64,000 bases of DNA from NCBI GenBank assembly GCA_035998445.1, contig DASYHQ010000047.1, positions 24,660 through 88,659 on the forward strand, written 5' to 3'. Shown here in pieces: positions 7,254-14,328 of this stretch. Positions within the stretch are counted from its first letter, which is position 1; every line of letters begins with the position of its first letter. The notes beneath the pieces were generated by a model. The model worked only from the letters and a program-made list of their open reading frames with translations, made no database searches and had not been told where the DNA came from. The DNA is from Tepidisphaeraceae bacterium (GTDB lineage: Bacteria; Planctomycetota; Phycisphaerae; Tepidisphaerales; Tepidisphaeraceae). A program made the position numbers and the translations under genes.

Positions 7254-8011
7254 GGAGCGTAGGTGAACGTAACCTCAGGAGTCGGCGTGCCGTCGGTAAT
7301 CGTGATCGTTTCCTGCAACTCGCCGTAGCGTTCGTGCCACGCCGTCAGCGTATACGTGCCGACCGGCAGGTTCGTCAGCTCGAAGCTGCCGTCGTTGCCG
7401 GTGACGTGGAAGAACGGGTGCGGGAAGACGCCCACATAGGCGTTCATCCACGGGTGAATGTCGCACTTGAAGCGCACGAACTCGGGGTGCTCGAACGTCA
7501 CCTGCTGCTCGTCGGGGCCCGGCATATTCAGGTTGCGCGACTTGTTCTTCGACGGCGTGAAGTGGACGTTGTGAATCGTCGGGTCGCTCGATCGCACGGT
7601 CAACGGCTGCCCCGCCTGCACCGCGACCACGTGCGGCACGTACTGGCAACCCACCTGGTCCAGCGCCGGTGGCGTGCTGCGCGGCAGCGGGTCGGCGCTA
7701 ACGCCGCTCAGCGAGACGATGACGTTCGCCAGCGTGCCGTTGTCGTTCAGGACGACCGACTCTTCCTTCATCGGCTTGGCCGTCCCGTGGCAGGGCTGGT
7801 TGGCGATCTCCTTCATCACCGGCGGGGTGCCGGTGAACTTCACCGCGCCGCGCACCGTGGCTGTACCGGCGGCTACCTTCGGCAGGGCGGATGCCGCGCT
7901 TTCGGATTGGCTGGAAGTCGACTCGCCGCATCCACCGATGAGCGTCGCGAGGCCAAAGGACAGCAGCAAAGCCGAACAGCGAACGGAAGTCACGCACCAC
8001 GCAGCAGGCAT
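7250..8011 (-). CDS. Cupredoxin lipoprotein with amicyanin-type copper ligands
   Basis: A 253-residue exported protein. The signal peptide ends in a lipobox-like LIGGC at about residue 28, so it is probably membrane-anchored outside the cytoplasm. A beta-rich domain ends in a cupredoxin core with DPTIHNVHF (first His) and FKCDIHPWM, giving Cys-x2-His-x2-Met as in amicyanin. After it comes a transthyretin-like domain (GSFELTNLPVGTYTLTAWHE). The start at 8011 has AGGTG 9 nt upstream overlapping the ctaB stop; the frame upstream is only overlap with ctaB. Its place between ctaB and coxC suggests electron donation to, or copper delivery for, the oxidase (inference). Confidence 0.8.
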   Translation of the reverse strand: MPAAWCVTSVRCSALLLSFGLATLIGGCGESTSSQSESAASALPKVAAGTATVRGAVKFTGTPPVMKEIANQPCHGTAKPMKEESVVLNDNGTLANVIVSLSGVSADPLPRSTPPALDQVGCQYVPHVVAVQAGQPLTVRSSDPTIHNVHFTPSKNKSRNLNMPGPDEQQVTFEHPEFVRFKCDIHPWMNAYVGVFPHPFFHVTGNDGSFELTNLPVGTYTLTAWHERYGELQETITITDGTPTPEVTFTYAP

Positions 8012-8019
8012 CACGGAAA

Positions 8020-8967
8020 TCACCTCTTGTCGAGCATCATCGCGCCCAGGATCAACGGCAGGTAGATGATGGAAGCGAAGAACAACCGCCGGGCGTCGAG
8101 CCGCGTCTTGTGCACCGCGCATACGACGCCAAACCACAGGAAACCGAACCCCAGCACCGCCGCCGACACCGCGTACAGCCGGCCGAACAACACCGGGTTC
8201 AGCACGGCCGGCAAGACGCTGACCGCGATCAGCGCAATCGTGTACAGGATGATCATCCGGCTGGTCATCGACAGTTTCGGGTCGACCGACGGCAGCATCA
8301 TGAATCCGCCCGCCTCGTAGTCCTTGCGGTACATGATCGCGATCGCGAGGAAGTGCGGCATCTGCCACAGGAACAAGATGCCAAACAGCGCCGCCGCCTC
8401 GATCGAGATGTCGTTGGTGACGGCCGTCCAGCCCATCATTGGGGGAATCGCGCCCGGCACGGCGCCAACGACCGTGTTAAGGGTGCTGTAGCGCTTCATC
8501 GGGGTGTAGATGAAGATGTACGACAGCATCGTGAACGCGCCCAGGAACGCCGTCAGCACGTTCACGAATAGCGCCAGGTGCAGCACGCCGACGATGCCCA
8601 ACGCCAGGCCGAACCACATCGCCTCACCCAATCCCAACCGGCCGGCGGCCAGGGGGCGGTTGCGCGTGCGGGGCATGAGGGCGTCGTACTCGCGCTCGAT
8701 GTACTGGTTGAAGACGCTGGCGCTGGCGGCGCACAGCGTAGTGCCGAACAGCGCGTTCACCAGCAGCAGCCAGTTCACGCCCTCGAACGACGCCATGTAG
8801 AAACCAACCATCGTCGTGATGACGACCAGCAGGTTCATGCGCGGCTTGGTCAGTTCGTAAAAGTCGACCGCGCGCGATCGCACGCGCTGCGAGACGACCG
8901 CCTCGGCCACGTCGTCGAGCAGGGGCGATGCGTTCAGTATGTCGGGCATGTCGGCAACTGGTTTCAT
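8020..8967 (-). CDS. ctaB: Protoheme IX farnesyltransferase (heme O synthase)
   Basis: A 315-residue UbiA-superfamily prenyltransferase with nine predicted helices. The first Asp-rich motif is in FNQYIEREYDALMPRTRNRP (about residues 86-105) and the second in YRKDYEAGGF. YIFIYTPMKR is typical of CyoE/CtaB. It converts heme B and farnesyl diphosphate to heme O in the membrane, the first step to heme A. Length matches the family (about 290-315). The N-terminal leader of 35 residues before the TKPRM motif is slightly long. Sits between ctaA and the cupredoxin gene on the same strand. Confidence 0.93.
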   Translation of the reverse strand: MKPVADMPDILNASPLLDDVAEAVVSQRVRSRAVDFYELTKPRMNLLVVITTMVGFYMASFEGVNWLLLVNALFGTTLCAASASVFNQYIEREYDALMPRTRNRPLAAGRLGLGEAMWFGLALGIVGVLHLALFVNVLTAFLGAFTMLSYIFIYTPMKRYSTLNTVVGAVPGAIPPMMGWTAVTNDISIEAAALFGILFLWQMPHFLAIAIMYRKDYEAGGFMMLPSVDPKLSMTSRMIILYTIALIAVSVLPAVLNPVLFGRLYAVSAAVLGFGFLWFGVVCAVHKTRLDARRLFFASIIYLPLILGAMMLDKR

Positions 8968-9035
8968 GTATATCTGCTCGTAGAGGCGACACGCGTGTCG
9001 CCCGCTTCTCGGTCTTTACGCGAACGCCGACCAGG

Positions 9036-9057
9036 GCGAGCAAGCTCGCGGCTAAAC
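9036..9057. repeat. Short TAGC-flanked hairpin (GCGAGCAAGCTCGC)
   Basis: A GCGAG-CAAG-CTCGC palindrome followed by GGCTAAAC in the 84-bp gap between ctaA and ctaB. It shares the CAAG/TTG centre and the GCTA flank with hairpins at 21693, 33702, 52277, 54783, 59697 and 62780. Confidence 0.6.
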
Positions 9058-10176
9058 GGTGGCGTACTGGGCTTCGGTATCAACGAACTTGTCCAACGCC
9101 TGATTCTGCGGGGTCGGCCGGGCCCAATATAGCCGAATCGCCATGATTGTCAGCACGAACGACGTCGCCAGCACCAGGGCCCCGCACGCCACGTGCAGCG
9201 TGGCGATGTCGGCGGGTTTGCCCTTCAGAACGGTGTAAACGCCGAGCGTTACCTGCGTTACCAGCAGCAACAGCAACACCGTTGCCCAGGGAAGCAGCAC
9301 GCGGTCGGCCCGGTGCCGCACGAAGATCGCGCCCACCAGCGTCAGGATGGCCGACGTCACGAAGATCGCGCCCACGCGATGCCCGAAGTGCAGCCAGATT
9401 TGGGTGAGCGATTCGACCGGCTGGATGTGCAGTTCCCAGGCGCGAATCTTGTTCACCGCCAGCAAACCCTCTTCCGAGACGGGCGGTAGCAATCGACCGT
9501 ATGCGAACGGCAGGTCGGGAATGGCTAGCCCCGCGTCGTAGTGACGCATCAGGGCGCCGATGATGAGCTGCAGGTAAATCATCCCCGTCGCCGCCAGCGC
9601 AGCGATGATGAGGAACCGCCCTCGGCTGAGCGTGATGAGCGGCGGCGTCTGCCGTAGCCACCAGGAACTGGTCACGATCACCAGCAGCGTCGCCAGGCAG
9701 AAGAACGCCTGCGCCACGCAGGCATGCACCACCGCCAGCTTCAGGTCGACCCATACCACCCGCAGGCCCCCCAGCACGCCCTGAAAGATCACCAGCGCCA
9801 GCACGCCCGTCGCCAGCCATCGCACCCATCGCCGGCCCTCGGTTCGCCAGGCGATGATCGTCACGACGATCGCCAGGAATCCGACGAACGACGCCAGCAA
9901 GCGGTGCGAATGTTCGTAGAAGATGCCGCCCTTGTCCGGCCCCAGCCATTGGCTGAAGGGGAAGGCAAACATGTTGTAGCCGTAGCTGTTAGGCCAGTCG
10001 GGCACGCTCATGCCGGCGCCGTGCGAGGTCACCAGGCCGCCCATGAAGATGAGCGGGAAGGTCGAGAGCGCCGTCACCCACGCCGCGCGGTGCAACCACG
10101 GGTTGTACGGGGCGCGTGGCTCGACGAACTCGGGCTCGCTACGGAAGGGCAGGCGATGGTCGATCGAATGGCTCAT
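9052..10176 (-). CDS. ctaA: Heme A synthase (COX15/CtaA)
   Basis: A 374-residue protein with eight predicted helices. It carries conserved parts of the family: MGGLVTSHGAGMSVPDWPNS near residues 45-64, YEHSHRLLAS with paired His near residue 90, VVHACVAQAFF, and LHFGHRVGAIFV and TLHVACGALVLATS in the C-terminal half, supplying the heme ligands. It oxidises heme O to heme A for the oxidase. The start codon overlaps the coxA stop (ATGA), so the two are translationally coupled. The PDWP motif is the GxxVPDWP form seen in many non-proteobacterial CtaA proteins. Confidence 0.9.
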   Translation of the reverse strand: MSHSIDHRLPFRSEPEFVEPRAPYNPWLHRAAWVTALSTFPLIFMGGLVTSHGAGMSVPDWPNSYGYNMFAFPFSQWLGPDKGGIFYEHSHRLLASFVGFLAIVVTIIAWRTEGRRWVRWLATGVLALVIFQGVLGGLRVVWVDLKLAVVHACVAQAFFCLATLLVIVTSSWWLRQTPPLITLSRGRFLIIAALAATGMIYLQLIIGALMRHYDAGLAIPDLPFAYGRLLPPVSEEGLLAVNKIRAWELHIQPVESLTQIWLHFGHRVGAIFVTSAILTLVGAIFVRHRADRVLLPWATVLLLLLVTQVTLGVYTVLKGKPADIATLHVACGALVLATSFVLTIMAIRLYWARPTPQNQALDKFVDTEAQYATV

Positions 10177-12062
10177 GACACGGGCCGCGATTGCGGCAGG
10201 AAGTCGTCGTCGCCGGACAACGGGTTGTTGTACTCGTACGCTCCATGATAGACACTCGGCCGGCTTTCAAAATTTTCGCGAATCGGTGGGCTCGCAGCGT
10301 CCGTCCATTCCAGCGTCGTCGCGTTCCACGGGTTCGCCGGCGCCGCTTTGCCCCAGATGAGGCTGCCGAAGAAATTTACCACCAACGGCAGTTGGGCGAC
10401 GCCGAGCGCGAAGGCGCTGATCGTGATGAAGACGTTCAACGGCTGAAGGTCCTTAAAGCTTTCCAGGTGCGAGATGTCAAAGTACCGCCGCGGCACACCG
10501 CGAATGCCGAGGATGTGCATGGGGAAGAAGACGCAGTTGAACGCGACGTAACTGCCGAAGAAGTGGACCTTGCCGAGCGTCTCGTTCATCATTCGGCCGA
10601 AGAACTTCGGGTACCAGTAGTAGATCGCCGCGAACAGCCCAAACGTGCTGCCACCGAACAGCACGTAGTGAATGTGGGCGACGACGAAGTAGGTGTCGTG
10701 CAGATGCACGTTGACCGCCGTGCTCGCCAGGAAGAGGCCCGAGAGGCCACCGATGACGAAGAGGCTGACGAACGCGACCGCGTTCCACATGGCGGTGGTG
10801 AAGTGGATGTTGCCGCCCCACAGCGTGCCGAGCCAGTTGAAGACCTTGATGCCGCTGGGCACGGCGATGAACATCGTGCTGAGCGCGAACGCGGTTCCCA
10901 GCGCCGGGTTCATACCGCTTTGAAACATGTGGTGGGCCCAGACGAAAAAGCCTAGGAACGTGATGGCGGCCAGCGCATAGATCATCGGCCGATAGCCGAA
11001 GACGGGCTTCCGCGCAAACACGCTAAGGATGTCGCTGACCATCCCAAACGCCGGCAGAATCATGATGTAGACGGCCGGGTGACTGTAGAACCAGAACAAA
11101 TGCTGATGCAGCAACGGCGAACCCCCACCGGCGACGGCGGGGTGGACGCGGCTTTCCGCTAACCAGTCGCCCGGCAGGAAGAACGACGTGAGCCGATGAT
11201 GATCTAGAAGGTTCATCACCAGCGCTCCCGTGAGCACCGGCGTCGCCAGCAACACGAGCACGGCGGTGAACAGCAGGCTCCAGACGCTCAGCGGCAGGCG
11301 CGACGGCGTCATCCCCGGACAGCGGAACAGCACGATCGTCGCAAGGTAATTGATGGCGCCCAGAAGCGTCGCGATGCCCACCAGCAGCAGGCTGACGAAC
11401 CAGCAGGCCTGCCCGTCGAACGCCACCCCCTGCATGACCAGAACCGTCACGACCGCGGCGATCACAGCAAACGGGACTGCGGCCCATCTCGATCGAAGCA
11501 CATTCGTGGCGACGAAACCCCAGAGAAATAGCGCCGCTGTCGACACCATTACTAGCGGAATCACCGGCCAACCCGATTGCGGCGCACTGCCCGCGCCCCA
11601 GATGGCGCTCAGCGGCGGGTAACCCGTCCAACCCGTCTCCACCGCGCCGCCCGGCAGGAACGGGCCGGTGAACAGCACCGCGCCCGCGAGCAGCGTCGTC
11701 CAGACCGAAAGCCCCCCCAGCACCGGGAACGCCATGCGCGGCGCGCCGATCTTCAGCGGGATGAGGTAGTTGCCGAACGCGCCGACGAGCAGTGGGATGA
11801 TCACGAGGAAGATCATCACCGTCGCGTGCAGGCTGAACGTCGCGTTGTACACGTCCGGCGGCATCTGCCCGTTGGGCCAACCGAAGATCAACTCGGCCAG
11901 TGGCATCGGCATGCCGTCGGTCGCGCCGGGCCAGGCCAGTTGCCACCGCATCGCCATCGCCAGCAGCCCACCGAGCGCGAAGAACCCCAGCCCCATGAAC
12001 AGGAACTGCAGGCCGATCACCTTGTGGTCGGTGCTGAAGATGTCGCGAAGGCGGAGGGTCAT
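10173..12062 (-). CDS. coxA: Cytochrome c oxidase subunit I, A2-type
   Basis: A 629-residue heme-copper oxidase subunit with 12-14 helices. Heme a ligands are in SLHATVM and VVAHIHYVL, heme a3 His in the same HIH, and CuB ligands in YSHPAVY and WAHHMF. The K-channel Lys is present in PSGIKVFNW. The motif WFYSHPAVYI replaces WFFGHPEVYI, so the D-channel Glu is Ala and Tyr-Ser precede the His, the A2 signature. The usual GAPDMAFPRMNN is GAPRMAFPVLGG, losing the D-channel Asp and Asn. Start at 12062 is chosen from homology and GGAG upstream; the longer frame runs into a repeat. Confidence 0.93.
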   Translation of the reverse strand: MTLRLRDIFSTDHKVIGLQFLFMGLGFFALGGLLAMAMRWQLAWPGATDGMPMPLAELIFGWPNGQMPPDVYNATFSLHATVMIFLVIIPLLVGAFGNYLIPLKIGAPRMAFPVLGGLSVWTTLLAGAVLFTGPFLPGGAVETGWTGYPPLSAIWGAGSAPQSGWPVIPLVMVSTAALFLWGFVATNVLRSRWAAVPFAVIAAVVTVLVMQGVAFDGQACWFVSLLLVGIATLLGAINYLATIVLFRCPGMTPSRLPLSVWSLLFTAVLVLLATPVLTGALVMNLLDHHRLTSFFLPGDWLAESRVHPAVAGGGSPLLHQHLFWFYSHPAVYIMILPAFGMVSDILSVFARKPVFGYRPMIYALAAITFLGFFVWAHHMFQSGMNPALGTAFALSTMFIAVPSGIKVFNWLGTLWGGNIHFTTAMWNAVAFVSLFVIGGLSGLFLASTAVNVHLHDTYFVVAHIHYVLFGGSTFGLFAAIYYWYPKFFGRMMNETLGKVHFFGSYVAFNCVFFPMHILGIRGVPRRYFDISHLESFKDLQPLNVFITISAFALGVAQLPLVVNFFGSLIWGKAAPANPWNATTLEWTDAASPPIRENFESRPSVYHGAYEYNNPLSGDDDFLPQSRPVS

Positions 12063-12111
12063 TCCGGTCCCGCTCCTGCCTGCGTCGCGAAGGCAAGGTA
12101 AGGGCGTTCTT

Positions 12112-12243
12112 GAATGACCAATGTCCAAATCCGAATGACCAATGAATGTCCAAGCACCAATGTCCAATGAAGAGGTGCTTCGGGTTGGGCATTCGTCATT
12201 GGGATTTGATTGGTCATTCGGGTTTGGTCATTGGTCATTTTCT
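12112..12243. repeat. CAATGACC/GGTCATTG tandem-word hairpin between coxB and coxA
   Basis: The left arm is built from AATGACCAATGTCC-type words and the right arm from GGTCATTGGTCATT words, with matching internal words (TCCAAGCACCAATG against GGTGCTTCGGGTTGGGCATT). It covers almost the whole 172-bp coxB-coxA spacer and supplies the last bases of coxB, including its TGA. A close relative lies at 41130-41246. Confidence 0.85.
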
Positions 12244-13137
12244 TCCCCCGTTTGCCCATTCCGCCGCCGACACGATGCGGAGCCGGGCGTTCATCTTGTA
12301 GTGACCGCTGCCGCACAGTTCTTGGCAGACAAGGTCGAAGTAGCCGGTCGGACTGACGTCGCTCGTCTGCGTCGCAGTGAAGTTGATCGTGCCGATCAGC
12401 CCTGGCACCGCGTCCATCTTCACGCGCAGCAGCGGGATCGACACGTTGTGGATCACATCACGGCTACCGATCTGCAACTCGATCGGCCGATCGACCGGCA
12501 GCACGAGGTCGCGCGCTAGTGCGTTCTCCCAATCATCGTCGGCACCAGCGGGGTCGGTGAAGTCTTTCCCCAGCGGGTTGATCTGCTCGACGTATGCGTT
12601 GATCGCCTCGACCGCGGTCTCGCGCGGCAACGCCGCCGGCCCACTGACGCCACGGAAGCGCTCGCCGTCCGGCCAGCGGGTGTCGGTTGGCTTCGGGTAG
12701 GTCAGGTAGCGGCCTAGCACACCATCGGGACCGGGATAGATGACGTTCCACTTGAACTGCTGTCCGATCACCATCGCCCGGACTAGCGGAAGCGCGTCCG
12801 CCACGGTGCGGGGTGTGTCGGTTCGCTGATACTTGTCCCAAACGCGCGTGCTGAGCACCGCCAATCCGGTCAACACGCCCGCGGTGAACAGGGTCCAGCC
12901 GATCTCGAGCCGTGTGTAACCGTGGATGAACTTGGCCGTCCGCTGGCCTTTGCGGTGACGGTATCGCACCAGGAAAAACGCCAGTGCCGCGTGAACGCCA
13001 ACCAAAACTGCGACCGAAATACAGAAAATTAGCGTAAAAAGGTCGTCAATCGCACGTCCATTGCGCGAATGGTCGGGCGGCAACCACCAGGTGGCGGTAA
13101 CCATTGCCGCATGCAACATGACGCAAGGTCCATTCAT
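12235..13137 (-). CDS. coxB: Cytochrome c oxidase subunit II
   Basis: A 300-residue protein, first gene of the cox cluster. Two membrane helices (about residues 32-56 and 80-97) precede a periplasmic cupredoxin domain. The dinuclear CuA site is intact: His in RDVIHNVSIPLL and CQELCGSGHYKM near residues 272-283, giving Cys-x3-Cys-x3-His-x2-Met with the bridging Glu. No cytochrome c domain is fused. It takes electrons from a soluble donor and passes them to subunit I. Start is uncertain between 13137, 13119 and 13104. A loop of about 60 residues (PKPTDTRW to FTDPAGADDD) is longer than usual. Confidence 0.92.
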   Translation of the reverse strand: MNGPCVMLHAAMVTATWWLPPDHSRNGRAIDDLFTLIFCISVAVLVGVHAALAFFLVRYRHRKGQRTAKFIHGYTRLEIGWTLFTAGVLTGLAVLSTRVWDKYQRTDTPRTVADALPLVRAMVIGQQFKWNVIYPGPDGVLGRYLTYPKPTDTRWPDGERFRGVSGPAALPRETAVEAINAYVEQINPLGKDFTDPAGADDDWENALARDLVLPVDRPIELQIGSRDVIHNVSIPLLRVKMDAVPGLIGTINFTATQTSDVSPTGYFDLVCQELCGSGHYKMNARLRIVSAAEWANGGRK

Positions 13138-13358
13138 GGAAGAGACCGCTTCTCCACCCGTCTAGACTGGCCGCTTTCGTGGCCCGATATTCCAAAGGTT
13201 ACTGGAGAACCCATTCGCATCCATGCCCATCTCAAGTTTAGGCATGCGCAGTAGCGTCGCCACATACGTCCAATGTCAAAACTGCTGAACGAAAGCTATC
13301 CCCGTGAGCACCCGTCGACCGATAAACCCGATACAGCATCCTTTGGAGTCCGCACACG

Positions 13359-14093
13359 ATGGCAAAGCGTACGATAACCGCGATCCTGGCAGCCGCGACG
13401 ATGGTGGGGGTTGGCGCCTGCGCGCCGAAGGACCCCAACAGCGCCAAGGTGCGCGCCAAGACCAACATCGTCGGCGATCCCGTCGACGACTTCGGTACGA
13501 AGAAGGATCCGGAGATCGCGGCCTCCACGCACTTGGCGGCGGGGCAGATGTCCGAGAATCAGGGTGACCTGGCCGCTGCGGTGGAACAGTACGAGAAGAC
13601 GCTGGCGATCGACCCCAAACAGCCGCGCGCCTGGTACCTGCTGGCGGCCCTGCGGGCGCGCATGGGGCAGTACGACGCGTCGATCACGGCGTGGCAGCGC
13701 TACCTGAAGCTCGTCGGGAACGACGCCGCTGCGTATGCGAACATGGGTTTCACCTACGACTTGGCCGACCGATTCAGCGACGCTGAGGCGGCCTACAAAC
13801 AGGCGATCGCGATCGACCCAATGCACAAGGCGACGCGCGTGAACTATGGCCTGATGCTCGCCAAGGCGGGTCAGATCGACGCCGCCACGAGCCACTTCGC
13901 CGCTGTGCTGCCACCGGCGGCCGTGCAGTACAACCTGGCGTCGTTCCACGAGCAGCAGGGCGACATCGACGCCGCCCGCGTCGCTTACAGCGCGGCGCTG
14001 AAGATCGACCCGAACTTCCGGGACGCCAAGGTTCGCCTGGCGGCGCTGCCGACCACGCGCCCCGTGACGCAGCAGTCAGCCAGCGGGGAGTAG
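13359..14093 (+). CDS. TPR-repeat lipoprotein
   Basis: A 244-residue protein. The N-terminus (MAKRTITAILAAATMVGVGA then Cys-21) is a lipoprotein signal peptide. From residue about 60 it carries four or five tetratricopeptide repeats (for example QGDLAAAVEQYEKTLAIDPK and RFSDAEAAYKQAIAIDP). Such proteins scaffold assemblies at the envelope. It is divergent from coxB and precedes a convergent pilus module, so a role in pilus or envelope assembly is possible but not shown. The C-terminus is Thr/Ser-rich. I do not recognise a specific family such as PilF/PilW with confidence. Confidence 0.8.
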   Translation: MAKRTITAILAAATMVGVGACAPKDPNSAKVRAKTNIVGDPVDDFGTKKDPEIAASTHLAAGQMSENQGDLAAAVEQYEKTLAIDPKQPRAWYLLAALRARMGQYDASITAWQRYLKLVGNDAAAYANMGFTYDLADRFSDAEAAYKQAIAIDPMHKATRVNYGLMLAKAGQIDAATSHFAAVLPPAAVQYNLASFHEQQGDIDAARVAYSAALKIDPNFRDAKVRLAALPTTRPVTQQSASGE

Positions 14094-14111
14094 GGTGGCG
14101 TGGGAACGAAG

Positions 14112-14216
14112 CAACGGGCCGCTAAAACGGCCAGTCCTGTAAAGTAATGCGAACACTCCCGCTTAAGGCTCCATCGAATCTCGTACACCCGTACTGGCCG
14201 CTTTAGCGGCCAGTTC
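14112..14216. repeat. Paired GGCCGCTTTAGCGGCC hairpins
   Basis: Two related palindromes, GGGCCGCTAAAACGGCC near 14115 and ACTGGCCGCTTTAGCGGCCAG at 14192-14212, face each other around an 55-bp centre after the TPR gene. The TTTAGC core recurs in hairpins at 61228-61260 and 63975-64000. Confidence 0.6.
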
Positions 14217-14243
14217 TTCAAGCACTTACAGTTCTCAAAAGAA

Positions 14244-14274
14244 AAGGCCGGGCCGCTTCACGCGGCCCGGCCTT
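14244..14274 (-). terminator. Intrinsic terminator of the pilus module
   Basis: A 13-bp GC-rich stem (AAGGCCGGGCCGC and complement) with a 5-nt loop. On the minus strand it is followed by TTTTCTTTT, and it lies 55 bp past the last pilus gene. On the plus strand it could also stop readthrough from the TPR gene, but the tail there is weak. Confidence 0.75.
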
Positions 14275-14328
14275 CTTCGATTTAGATGTCGGCCAGTCGA
14301 ACCGACCGACCAATCCAGATCTGCCACG

